A DNA stretch of 64,000 bases, from NCBI RefSeq assembly GCF_008312935.1, contig NZ_VSZO01000003.1:1-64000 (forward strand). Direction: 5' to 3'. The notes beneath the pieces were generated by a model. It ran no database searches. It had not been told where the DNA came from and was given only the letters and a program-made list of their open reading frames with translations. The DNA is from Roseiconus lacunae. Lineage in GTDB: Bacteria > Planctomycetota > Planctomycetia > Pirellulales > Pirellulaceae. This document shows, piece after piece, positions 46,146 to 54,531 of the stretch (position 1 is its first letter; every line of letters starts with the position of its first letter). The translations under genes were made by a program, and so were the position numbers.

Positions 46146-46886
46146 ATGCGTTTACCAGTCATTCGCGGCATTATCGATCGTCGCATTCTCGCAAACTATC
46201 GTGTTGATCCCGACTGTATGGCAAGTGCGTTGCCGCCACCTTTCCGCCCGCAATTGTTCGGCGGCCACGCTATTGGCGGCATCTGCCTTATCAGATTGAA
46301 GCGGATACGGCCGAAACTGTTGCCGTTCCCCTGGGGCATTGGATCCGAGAACGCGGCGCACAGAATTGCGGTGGAGTGGGAGTCGAACGGGCAGACGATG
46401 AGCGGTGTCTACATTCCTCGGAGGGATACCGATTCAATGCTCAACGCGATCGCCGGTGGTAAGATCTTTCCCGGGGTGCATCACCATGCAACGTTCAACG
46501 TGTTGGAAAATGGTGAGCATTACTCTGTCACGATGACAGCTGACGATGGCAATGCGGCGGTCCATGTTTCCGGCACGGTCGCTCCCACTATCTCTGATTC
46601 ATCAGTTTTCAACTCGATCAAATCCGCTTCTGATTTTTTTGAACGAGGATCACTCGGGTATTCGGATACAAACACCTATGGAAGGTTCGATGGTCTGGAG
46701 TTGAAATGCGAAAATTGGCACGTCGAATCTTTGAACGTCGACAAGATTCATTCCAGCTATTTTGAGGACGAATCACGTTTCCCCCACGGTTCGGTCAAAT
46801 TCGACTGTGCCTTATTAATGCGAAACGTTGCTCATCAATGGCATGGCCGTCCCGATCTATGTTGTGGACGAGCAGTGGGGGCATAG
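46146..46886 (+). CDS. DUF2071-like protein
   Basis: 246 aa from the ATG at 46146. The start (MRLPVIRGIIDRRILANYRV, then MASALPPPFRPQLFGGHAIG and GICLIRLKRIRP) and the middle (SGVYIPRRDTDSMLNAIAGG, KIFPGVHHHATFNVLENG) follow the pattern of the DUF2071/YqjF-like family, related in fold to acetoacetate decarboxylase. The catalytic lysine of acetoacetate decarboxylase has no evident equivalent. Members are of unknown function; no partner is visible nearby. The stop overlaps a small convergent gene. Confidence 0.75.
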   Translation: MRLPVIRGIIDRRILANYRVDPDCMASALPPPFRPQLFGGHAIGGICLIRLKRIRPKLLPFPWGIGSENAAHRIAVEWESNGQTMSGVYIPRRDTDSMLNAIAGGKIFPGVHHHATFNVLENGEHYSVTMTADDGNAAVHVSGTVAPTISDSSVFNSIKSASDFFERGSLGYSDTNTYGRFDGLELKCENWHVESLNVDKIHSSYFEDESRFPHGSVKFDCALLMRNVAHQWHGRPDLCCGRAVGA

Positions 46887-47082
46887 AAACCATTCCACCC
46901 GAATCGAAAGATTGGGCGTTTTGCAAACGGTCAATCTGTGGACGTTGCCGTGCCGTTGATCGAACGCGAGGATTTGAACTCTGGACGATCAAACAGACGC
47001 CGATGACAAGACCGGCGACGCCTAGGAGGTAGCCGACAAATTGATTTCGACGGCGATGATCGATGATGGTGTTTGATGACAT
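46795..47082 (-). CDS. Small single-pass membrane protein
   Basis: 95 aa from the ATG at 47082. A basic start (NTIIDHRRRNQFVGY) and one hydrophobic segment (LLGVAGLVIGVCLIVQSSN) are followed by a polar tail. The last 92 bp overlap the end of the DUF2071-like gene on the other strand, which weakens the case. The positive-inside pattern supports it as a real, short membrane protein. Confidence 0.4.
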   Translation of the reverse strand: MSSNTIIDHRRRNQFVGYLLGVAGLVIGVCLIVQSSNPRVRSTARQRPQIDRLQNAQSFDSGGMVSMPPLLVHNIDRDGHAIDEQRFALIRHSRI

Positions 47083-47256
47083 GGGATTGCCAAGGTACCG
47101 GATCCAAAGCGCCGGAAGCAAGCTTCGCTAACGAAACGAATTCCAAACGACGTCTAGCAAAACGACCACCAAACCGCACGGCCGCCGAGCTGCAAGATCT
47201 TAAAGTAGAAATCAAAGTGGCCGCGTCAAAATTCGCGCGGCCACCGCTTGGATACG

Positions 47257-47290
47257 AAAAAACGCCAACGGGACTTGGTCCCATTGGCGT
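47257..47290 (-). terminator. Rho-independent terminator after tRNA-Leu fragment
   Basis: On the minus strand, ACGCCAATGGGAC and GTCCCGTTGGCGT form a strong stem with a short loop, followed by TTTTTT. It lies 45 bp after the 3' end of the tRNA fragment and was presumably the terminator of the intact tRNA gene. A second stem (GTGGCCGCG, 47218-47244) lies beyond. Confidence 0.85.
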
Positions 47291-47334
47291 GTCGTTTAGC
47301 ATTTTCGTCCCGTAAATAACGGGCTCTTGGTTAG

Positions 47335-47396
47335 TGCGGCCGAGAGGACTCGAACCTCCACGGGATTAACTCCCACTAGGCCCTCAACCTAGCGCG
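47335..47396 (-). tRNA. tRNA-Leu(GAG), 3' fragment, prophage attachment site
   Basis: On the minus strand the sequence gives the anticodon arm (CTAGG TTGAGGG CCTAG, anticodon GAG), a long class-II variable arm (TGGGAGTTAATCCCG), the T arm (GGAGG TTCGAGT CCTCT) and the 3' acceptor strand CGGCCGC plus A. The 5' acceptor strand and D arm are missing: before the anticodon stem the sequence changes at GCGC to unrelated DNA. This is what remains on one side when an element integrates at the anticodon region and rebuilds the whole tRNA gene at its other end. Confidence 0.85.
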
Positions 47397-47530
47397 ACAA
47401 CATGGCACGCAACGGTGCAGATCATGGCGATGTAGCTCTAAAAAGGCGTGCAGCGGCGGATAAGCCCTCACACGCATTCATTACGTGACCTAAAACTCAA
47501 GGAGGGTAATCAAACCGCGAGGGGGACTAG

Positions 47531-48439
47531 ATGACACTGGCCGAATTGATCGAAGACTATGATCTGCAGCACGAGGTTTCTGCGGATTACATCTACCAGC
47601 TCACTTATGCGGCTCGACGGTTTGGCACATACCTTGGGCATGATGCGACGATCGACGATCTCGAAACGCGATCAGTGAATAGCTGGCTGAAAAGCGAACG
47701 CGACCAAGCATCAATCTCTGATCGGTCCCGCCAAAACGTCCGCACCTCGATCCTCACGCTTTGGAAGTTTTCACGGAGACCACTGAATCGCGACCAAATT
47801 CGATCAGTTGTGGTCACGCCCAGGAACCCAGAAGCTTGGCACTTTGACGAACTCAGTTCGGTAGCATCTGCAGCGGAAAAGTTGCCCGGAAGTCTTAGCA
47901 ATGGCATCGAACGGTCGCTCTACATGACCACTTGTTTGTGGTTTGCGTTCGAAACCGGATTGAGAAGGCGGGACATTTGGGATTTCGATATCTCGCGATT
48001 GGATGCAGAGGGAAACGCAGTGTTCACTCAGCACAAAACCAATCGAGTTCACATTGTTCGCGTCACCACGGAGACATTTGATTCGATGAAGAAGATTTCT
48101 CGGCAGCTGCAGGCATCGAGAGAACAGGACGCGTCAAAACCATTAAAATGGCCGCAATGCGTTTCGCAGTTCTACTATTGGATGCGTGAATGCAGAGAAA
48201 AAGCTGGCGTCGACGCAGCTACTCGCAATCGTTCTTTGCAGCACATACGGCGAACGGGGGCGACGGCCGTAGAATCTGCAGGTGACCAAGGGTACAAGTA
48301 CCTTGGGCATTCGAGAGACGGCCTGGCGCAACGCAGCTATGTCGATGTGAGAAAGACAGCGCAAGCAGTGTCGCCGAGAGTCACACGACCAACCAAAAGC
48401 GAAACTCGAAATGATCAGTCAAGCGGATCAAACGGATGA
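47531..48439 (+). CDS. int: Prophage tyrosine integrase
   Basis: 302 aa. N-terminal core-binding domain (LAELIEDYDLQHEVSADYIY to about 90), then the catalytic domain with the complete set: Arg in FETGLRRRDIWDF, Lys in the hairpin TQHKTNRVHIVRV, His-x-x-Arg in LQHIRRTGATA, second His in YLGHSRDG and Tyr in QRSYVDV. The ATG at 47531 has GAGGGGG 7 bp upstream and a second AAGGAGGG further up. It lies 135 bp from the tRNA-Leu attachment site, as for most integrases that use tRNA genes, and points into the prophage. Confidence 0.93.
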   Translation: MTLAELIEDYDLQHEVSADYIYQLTYAARRFGTYLGHDATIDDLETRSVNSWLKSERDQASISDRSRQNVRTSILTLWKFSRRPLNRDQIRSVVVTPRNPEAWHFDELSSVASAAEKLPGSLSNGIERSLYMTTCLWFAFETGLRRRDIWDFDISRLDAEGNAVFTQHKTNRVHIVRVTTETFDSMKKISRQLQASREQDASKPLKWPQCVSQFYYWMRECREKAGVDAATRNRSLQHIRRTGATAVESAGDQGYKYLGHSRDGLAQRSYVDVRKTAQAVSPRVTRPTKSETRNDQSSGSNG

Positions 48440-48575
48440 TGCAGACGCGAGAAAGCAAGAGCAAGAACGCTGCATCAAGGTTATTGAAGACGAGATGGAG
48501 GGCTCACCAATCGACGTTCGCCGAGTTCTTGCCAGGATAGTCAACCGCATCAGAAAAGACGGGCCGGATATTTGA
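48411..48575 (+). CDS. Small basic/acidic protein overlapping int
   Basis: 54 aa, ATG at 48411 inside the end of the integrase gene, in another frame (29-bp overlap). It is helical and highly charged (MISQADQTDDADARKQEQER, then VIEDEMEGSPIDVRRVLARI and a basic end). Size, charge and the translational coupling to int could suit an excisionase or a directionality factor, but no winged-helix pattern is clear. Unknown. Confidence 0.45.
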   Translation: MISQADQTDDADARKQEQERCIKVIEDEMEGSPIDVRRVLARIVNRIRKDGPDI

Positions 48576-48675
48576 GAGCCAGGCGTATTGCGGGTCCTTC
48601 TCTGCGGAAAAAAAATTGCTCCCCCTGCGGGAACAAGAGGGGCGAGAGACAGACTTTCTTTCGCGATTGGTGGAG

Positions 48676-51606
48676 TTAGCCGAGCTTGATCTTACCAGGG
48701 TTGAGCCCCTCAAATTCAACCGAATTCCTTTGGCTCTTGAGCATTTGGACAGAACCAATCTTGCAGTCTGCGAAGCTCAGCTGATTTAATTCTGTTCGAG
48801 AAAGATCGATGTCTGAAAATTCACAGTTATCGAAGGAAACATTATTTAATTCTGAGAAATCGAGTTTGTCATTTTTAAAACGGCATGCCGTAAGATTCGA
48901 GTTGGTCAATTTGGCACGTGTAAAGATGCTATCCTCAAAATCGCAAGCTGAAAAATTGCACCATTCGAGATTGGTGCCATCCATTCTGGTGCCGTAAAAG
49001 TTGCAGTCTGAGAATCTGATGCCATGCAGGGTTGACCTTGCGAAAACTGAGCTTGCGAAATTGCATTCGGAAAAGCCCCCTTCTTTTAAGAACGCATGGC
49101 CTAGGTGAGTTCCGTATATGTGGCATAAGAACATGCTGAACTTGTTCCAGCGAGAATATGCAAAGAATACGTCATCGAAATACACGCCGAAAAAATGAAC
49201 ATCTCTAAAATCTGTTCTGTATCCTTGAGTATCACTAAGTGTCGCCTGTCTTAGTTCGAGGTCGTTTAGGACGAGTCCGCTCAAATTGTAGAAGTCTACC
49301 GACCATCCCGATCGGGTTATTCGTTGGGCTGCAAGGTGTCGATTTAGAGACAATGGGTGTAGGTTTAGTACGTTTTGGGAGGCATTTTTGTTCCATGCCT
49401 TCTGTGATCGAGCTAGGCCGGTAGCAGCTAGCAGGGATTGATCCCAATGATTGACCATCAATCGGAGACGTTCGAAGGCCTGTTCATCTAAATGTCCATC
49501 TGGAACTCCTACATCTTTTCGTTGCCAATCAATTCGCGGAGGGACATTCGACTCCCGTGTTGCTTGCCTGAAAACAGCCCCAACGCTTGAGCTATCTTTT
49601 AAGCCGAATGTGTTCTGGATGCTCTTAACTGTAGTTTCGTCGTCAGACGTCAATAGTACAGGTGCTTGCTCATAGAGTTCGTCAATGAACTCGCGTTCTA
49701 TTTCGCGGACAGGAATCTGTGCAAGCGCGTTTCTCGCGTCATCTCGAGTTCGGCCTAGCGGATAATTTGGTGGGTCGTCAATGCATATTGCTGCTTCACA
49801 TTGTGTGCGAACGCACCATTCAGCCAAAAGATAGTGTCGGAAACTTTCAGGGTGGAATTCGAATTCTTCCGAATTCTCAGCAGGCTCAAAAAATTGAAGT
49901 ACGAACGCAGTTCGGGCGTCTTCGATTCCTAGGTCTTCTTTTAAGTTGTTGTTCCTATTGTTTTCGATTGTATTGCGAAGTTCACGCAGAGGACACCTTC
50001 CACCAAATTTGGGCCACGAGCAAATCCATGCGATTTCCTGTAGCAAGTGTCGATAGTGCTGTGTCTTCACGTCGATTCCAGCACGCTCGCCGCTTAGGCT
50101 TGCCTTCCCCGCGATTGTTTCGTCCACAAAAATTCGAAATATCTCAGCCCTGGAAAGGCGGCCTTCATTTCGATGTATCTCAGCCAGTACGAATTTCGCG
50201 AGCATAAATAGAAGGAGCGGGTTGTTCGAAACGTCCTTAAGGCCGCTGCATACGTGGCGAATCAATTCGCCTGTTACTTCCGGCGACTTCTGGATCGTGT
50301 TCCACTTTTCAGCCCACTGATCTGTGTCCTGGTCTGTGAACTGCGAAACTTTCATCACATGCACTCGGTTGTCTTTCCAGTTGCGTTTAAGTGATTCTGA
50401 GCCAACAGTCGACCTCATCGCAACGATCAACGGGGATTCATGCGACTTCGAAAGATTGACGAGGGAATTGAAATAACTTTCGACTACATGTTCTGCATGG
50501 CTTCGCATTTCGTCGAATCCGTCGACGATAAGAACAAGATTTCGGGAGTCTTTCAGATCCTGGAGTTCGATCCCGAATTCTGAAGCAACGCTGTTCGCTA
50601 TGCCATCAATTAGGTTATTTGAATTGTAAATGCTCCTCCATTTTGCAAAAACAACTGCCTGTGTTTGATCCTCCAAAAACTGCTTCGCGAGCGCCGACGC
50701 AAGATTTCTTAACAAACAACTTTTGCCAGCACCCATTTCACCTTCGACAACGAAGATTTGGGATCTGCCTGCGCTTTCAGTCACCTTTTTGAGCAGAAGG
50801 CTATCTCCATTGGCACTGGGTTTGATGTTGTTCCAATCTTCTTCTAACTCGGATCGAGAGTAGTCTTTCACGCGGACGCGAGGAGATATGTATATGTCGG
50901 ATTGTCTCACTTCGTCGAACAAAAGTGACTCATTCAGGGTAGAGTACACTTCATTGAGAAGAATTAGTTTGCTGCGTTCAGCGATCGCCGTATTGAGTCG
51001 AAATGCCTCCATCATTGCTGGGGTAGTCATGAGCTCCTCGATGGCATCGCACAGTGAACTAAATACAGATCCTCTCACCTGGTTGCTGAATTGTATTGCC
51101 TCGCGTGAGATCGTCGCGTTTTCGTATGCAATGGCGTCAACTACGATTCGTCTCGCAAAGTTCGCATATTCACAAATAATAGGCCAGTTTCTACTCGACA
51201 GTCTTCCATGTTTCCCAATTACTGTCAGCCAGGTAAACTGCGAAGACAACACTGCCATCGCGGTGTTGTTGAGTTCTTTGGCTTGGTACTTTTGCCAAGT
51301 TTCTTTGGTGATAAAACGATATGGCTCGTCTTCGGACTGGTTCGCCAACTCGAAATTTAGGGTGCTGATAAGAGCTTCGCTGAGTTTTGCAGCGATCTTG
51401 GTTTCTGGGTCGGCTTCAGGGGCGAGGTTCAATGCCATTCCGCCGAGTTTGAACACGGAACCGGCGACTTCAGCTCTCTCGCAAATTTCTAGGTAGGTAT
51501 CGCTTAGAAAACCTTCTGGTAGGGAGAAACCAATTGCATCGCCTGAGGCTCCGGCAAAAGTGGTTACCCAGTCAGCGATCGTGACCAAACCTTGCGACAG
51601 ACTCAT
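48676..51606 (-). CDS. NACHT NTPase with C-terminal pentapeptide-like repeats
   Basis: 976 aa. Residues 1-260 are a helical N-terminal region without a known effector motif. The NACHT ATPase follows: Walker A GEMGAGKSCLL near 289-299, Walker B LVLIVDGFDEM near 357-367 (the acidic D-G-F-D-E of NACHT), then ISPLIVAMRSTVG-like sensor region and a winged helical part to about 650. From about 775 to the end, repeats of five residues of the A(D/N)LxX type (FSDCNFYGTRMDGTNLEWCN, FSACDFEDSIFTRAKLTNSN) build a right-handed helix as a likely sensor. The gene is visibly A+T-richer than its neighbours and lies alone against the structural cluster, as a lysogenic moron would. Known NACHT proteins of bacteria protect against phages; function here is inferred. 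Confidence 0.82.
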   Translation of the reverse strand: MSLSQGLVTIADWVTTFAGASGDAIGFSLPEGFLSDTYLEICERAEVAGSVFKLGGMALNLAPEADPETKIAAKLSEALISTLNFELANQSEDEPYRFITKETWQKYQAKELNNTAMAVLSSQFTWLTVIGKHGRLSSRNWPIICEYANFARRIVVDAIAYENATISREAIQFSNQVRGSVFSSLCDAIEELMTTPAMMEAFRLNTAIAERSKLILLNEVYSTLNESLLFDEVRQSDIYISPRVRVKDYSRSELEEDWNNIKPSANGDSLLLKKVTESAGRSQIFVVEGEMGAGKSCLLRNLASALAKQFLEDQTQAVVFAKWRSIYNSNNLIDGIANSVASEFGIELQDLKDSRNLVLIVDGFDEMRSHAEHVVESYFNSLVNLSKSHESPLIVAMRSTVGSESLKRNWKDNRVHVMKVSQFTDQDTDQWAEKWNTIQKSPEVTGELIRHVCSGLKDVSNNPLLLFMLAKFVLAEIHRNEGRLSRAEIFRIFVDETIAGKASLSGERAGIDVKTQHYRHLLQEIAWICSWPKFGGRCPLRELRNTIENNRNNNLKEDLGIEDARTAFVLQFFEPAENSEEFEFHPESFRHYLLAEWCVRTQCEAAICIDDPPNYPLGRTRDDARNALAQIPVREIEREFIDELYEQAPVLLTSDDETTVKSIQNTFGLKDSSSVGAVFRQATRESNVPPRIDWQRKDVGVPDGHLDEQAFERLRLMVNHWDQSLLAATGLARSQKAWNKNASQNVLNLHPLSLNRHLAAQRITRSGWSVDFYNLSGLVLNDLELRQATLSDTQGYRTDFRDVHFFGVYFDDVFFAYSRWNKFSMFLCHIYGTHLGHAFLKEGGFSECNFASSVFARSTLHGIRFSDCNFYGTRMDGTNLEWCNFSACDFEDSIFTRAKLTNSNLTACRFKNDKLDFSELNNVSFDNCEFSDIDLSRTELNQLSFADCKIGSVQMLKSQRNSVEFEGLNPGKIKLG

Positions 51607-51690
51607 TTCAAAGCTCTCATGTGTATCCAGTGAGTGTGGTTTGGCATGGTAGCATAGGGGCCCCTCCGTAGGGACGGGGCGACAGGGCTT

Positions 51691-52863
51691 TTAGCGAGGG
51701 GCTGCTTGGGCGTTGGCGATAACTTTTGCGAGAAGTTGGTGGCAATCTTGCATCGTCAGTTTGGCGATGTGATCGGGGCGGCCGGGGAGTTGGGTCGCTT
51801 TGAAAAGGAGTTTGGTGAGCGTGTCGATTTTCTTCGCGGCTCGTTCGATGCTGTAGTTTGACAATAACCCGAGGACGTCTTGGCAGGCGCAGCCGCCTCG
51901 GGTGAAGGCTTCGGGGATCGCCTTTTGAAGATCCTGCGCCATCGTTGTTCGCTGTCGCTGGCGTGGTTTTCGGCGACGCTTCAGCTTTCGCGATCCCATC
52001 GATTCGGGATCCTCGCACGGTGGCGGGAATTCTTCTTCACAATCAAGCCCGTGCGCGTAGAGGGTGTTGGTTCGATCTGGATCGACGCGATAACCGCCTT
52101 CGCAAGGTCCGCTGGGATTATGTGGCGTGGTAAGCTCTTGGTATGGGGAGGATCCTTGGTTCGGACTGAGCTTTTGTTCGAGAAAAAATGTGCCGGTGTC
52201 GTAGTTGTAGTAAGCGACAATGAGCCAAGTCGTGCTCGGGTCGGGCGGGTCGGGGATGATCGGCGGATTGCCGTATTGGTCGGTGTAGGCGATCCTGACA
52301 AACCATCGGCACGGATTGCCAGGGACGTAGTCAGTCGGTGCGACTTGCGAGTAAACGCGGTAGCCCGGTGGGTTGCGGCCGTCGTTGACTACGATCTCGA
52401 CATCGTAGATTGATCTGTTGCTGAACCGGCACGGGTATGGTGTGGAACCAATGCCAACCTGTTGATCATGGCAGCAAGAGGGGCACCTTTCACCCTGGAA
52501 GTTGAGCGTCACACTGAACTTGCCGGAGTACTCGTTGAAGGTGCCGCTGATGGCGCAGGTGCTGTTGACTTCGATAAAGGCTTCGCCCGTGATGCCTGGC
52601 CCACTGATGATCCACTTTGTGATGAACCCACTGTCATCGTATTGGATCCGATAAATCCCATTGGTGGTCGGGATGTCGAATGTGCTGGCGTCGGCCGTTC
52701 GCATCGTTGTCCCGTTCTTAGTTGCTTCAACGGTTTGCGTTCCGGATGTGATGACGAATGATGTGACGAAGTCGGCGCAGTAGTCGCCCGGTGGCCAAAA
52801 ACCGCAACCGCCAGAACAAGCGGGGTCATAAATCACGTCGCCGCAACAACAGCGTCTTGCCAT
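51691..52863 (-). CDS. Cysteine-rich phage tail-end protein
   Basis: 390 aa from the ATG at 52863, which shares one base with the previous stop (TAATG). It starts MARRCCCGDVIYDPACSGGC and has many Cys and Pro further on (RCPSCCHDQQ, ISPGPCEGGY-like). The middle is beta-rich with repeated Tyr/Asp/Pro loops; the last 90 residues are helical and basic (KRRRKPRQRQR). It is the last structural gene of the cluster, where tail-tip or receptor-binding proteins usually are. No homologue is known to me. Confidence 0.65.
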   Translation of the reverse strand: MARRCCCGDVIYDPACSGGCGFWPPGDYCADFVTSFVITSGTQTVEATKNGTTMRTADASTFDIPTTNGIYRIQYDDSGFITKWIISGPGITGEAFIEVNSTCAISGTFNEYSGKFSVTLNFQGERCPSCCHDQQVGIGSTPYPCRFSNRSIYDVEIVVNDGRNPPGYRVYSQVAPTDYVPGNPCRWFVRIAYTDQYGNPPIIPDPPDPSTTWLIVAYYNYDTGTFFLEQKLSPNQGSSPYQELTTPHNPSGPCEGGYRVDPDRTNTLYAHGLDCEEEFPPPCEDPESMGSRKLKRRRKPRQRQRTTMAQDLQKAIPEAFTRGGCACQDVLGLLSNYSIERAAKKIDTLTKLLFKATQLPGRPDHIAKLTMQDCHQLLAKVIANAQAAPR

Positions 52864-53591
52864 TAGCAAGGTCCGGAAGCAATGAGGAATTCGTTGCCCG
52901 CGTTCTTGCAATAGCCTTCGAAGTCGATGCTGTCTTCGTCGCCCACACCGAGCGGGTCCGATAGGATGATCGTTGTAGAGCTGAATTCGACGCCGTCGGT
53001 GGTGTAGAGTTTCGCTTCGGTGGATCCGGACACCTGGGCGTCTTCGGTCAGCTTGTACCGCCACCGCGATTGAGATTTGCCAAGATCGACGATCGCGAAT
53101 TCGTTGACGGCATCGTAGCCAAGGATCCGGTAGAGTCCGGAGCTGCAGCGGATAGCGTATTTAGGGTCGGAGGGGTCTGGCATGACGTAACGCAATGCGG
53201 ATCCCTTGGATCCACTGCATTTGACAATGCCGAATGGATGCGGTTGATAAGGGAAGTACTCGCCATCGATCACGGGACTGTCGGCGATCACGATGTTGTC
53301 GATCGCTGAATGCCAGGTGGGAGTTGTGGCGGACATGATGGGCGTGTAGTTGGTGGTGATGCCCAACGTGCTGTCGGCTGGTTGTGTCATGCTTTCGAGT
53401 TGCAAGAATTCACCGGCCCCAACATCACGACCGGCGTTGTTCTTGATCATGATCGAACCGCGTGACGATCGGCGATTCGATGCTTCCCAACCCTTTCGTT
53501 TCCACCAAGCGAGCATTGCCTTGATGTCACGCCACAGCGATGCGGCCAAAATTCCCGATGCGTCGCCGCCCGGGGATGGTTGCGTGTCCAT
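52863..53591 (-). CDS. Phage tail protein, unknown
   Basis: 242 aa. A helical start with Trp (DIKAMLAWWKRKGWEASNRR) leads to beta-rich sequence with GEFLQLESMTQPADSTLG and DPKYAIRCSSGLYRILGYDA. No signal peptide. It lies between two other tail-end genes and is coupled to the next by a one-base overlap. Possibly part of the baseplate or tip. I do not recognise it. Confidence 0.65.
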   Translation of the reverse strand: MDTQPSPGGDASGILAASLWRDIKAMLAWWKRKGWEASNRRSSRGSIMIKNNAGRDVGAGEFLQLESMTQPADSTLGITTNYTPIMSATTPTWHSAIDNIVIADSPVIDGEYFPYQPHPFGIVKCSGSKGSALRYVMPDPSDPKYAIRCSSGLYRILGYDAVNEFAIVDLGKSQSRWRYKLTEDAQVSGSTEAKLYTTDGVEFSSTTIILSDPLGVGDEDSIDFEGYCKNAGNEFLIASGPC

Positions 53592-53594
53592 TGA

Positions 53595-54476
53595 TCAGAT
53601 TCCGAAGACGCTGGCGAAGCTGATCGAATCGAAGACGTCTAGCACAGCAGCCCGCTTGATCACCGAACATGGGAATCCGCCGACAGTTTCGGGGGCATAA
53701 AGGATGTCGAGAACCTGGTGCCCGAGTTTAGAAGGAATGACAACCCCGCTTCCTAAGTTGATGTTGGTTAGATTGCGAGAGAAGTTGAACAGCATATCGA
53801 CATCCCAATCAGGATCGTCGCCGGCACGCTGACGGGACTGTATCGATTCGATTTGCAGCGTGCCGGCCGCGAATCCATTCCACGGGACAAGGTTTGTCAC
53901 ATGGATGTCGGCATATTCGGCCGCTGCGACGACGCGTCCTCCGGTCACTGCATTGGCATGGCTCCACACCGTTTGGACGGCCACTTGGGTCGAGCCGATC
54001 GGCACGTCGATACCGTCGATTTCGTATTTTCCATCGCGGTATGTCAGGCCCAGAGCGAGTTCGGCCTTGGTCCCGGAAAGTGTCGGGCGAGAGGCACCGG
54101 TCGGGTGATGTTCGGAGACGAGGGCTTTGGCAAATGTGCGGCGCGCCGTTTGCCCTGATCCACCAATCACAGACCATCTCGATTGACCGGCTGCCAACTT
54201 GACGACGGCGAGCCCAGACGCCTTGCTGGCGTAGCTCGCAGTTGCAGACCAGTAGTCCTCGGTGTCTTCGTGGCGTCCGAAGCCAACGCGAGTTTTTTGG
54301 AGTCCTAGGTACTCGTAGGGAATGTTGGCATCGTTCTGGATGAAGGTGACAATGTCCTGTTCGTCTTCATCATTGTCTGCATGAAGCAGGTAGGAGACGT
54401 CAAGATTGTCCTCGGCGTCAGAGACACCATCCACCGCATTGATGTCATTCCATTTGCGTTCAATGGTGATGGTCAT
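53595..54476 (-). CDS. Phage tail-associated protein, unknown
   Basis: 293 aa, 55 bp after the tape-measure gene. It is beta-rich (ITIERKWNDINAVDGVSD, KYEIDGIDVPIGSTQVAVQT, FAAGTLQIESIQSRQRAG) and resembles a distal-tail or tube-like fold in length and position. No catalytic motif. The downstream gene starts 3 bp after its stop, so it is part of one transcript. Confidence 0.65.
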   Translation of the reverse strand: MTITIERKWNDINAVDGVSDAEDNLDVSYLLHADNDEDEQDIVTFIQNDANIPYEYLGLQKTRVGFGRHEDTEDYWSATASYASKASGLAVVKLAAGQSRWSVIGGSGQTARRTFAKALVSEHHPTGASRPTLSGTKAELALGLTYRDGKYEIDGIDVPIGSTQVAVQTVWSHANAVTGGRVVAAAEYADIHVTNLVPWNGFAAGTLQIESIQSRQRAGDDPDWDVDMLFNFSRNLTNINLGSGVVIPSKLGHQVLDILYAPETVGGFPCSVIKRAAVLDVFDSISFASVFGI

Positions 54477-54531
54477 GGGAAAGGCGATTCGCGAGTTGCA
54501 GGAGGCGAAGGGCGATCAAGATGGGAGTCCG

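Noticed and set aside
47218..47244. Stem GTGGCCGCG/CGCGGCCAC near the tRNA-Leu fragment
   Set aside because: No T-tract of six or more; the true terminator at 47257-47290 explains the end of the tRNA transcript.
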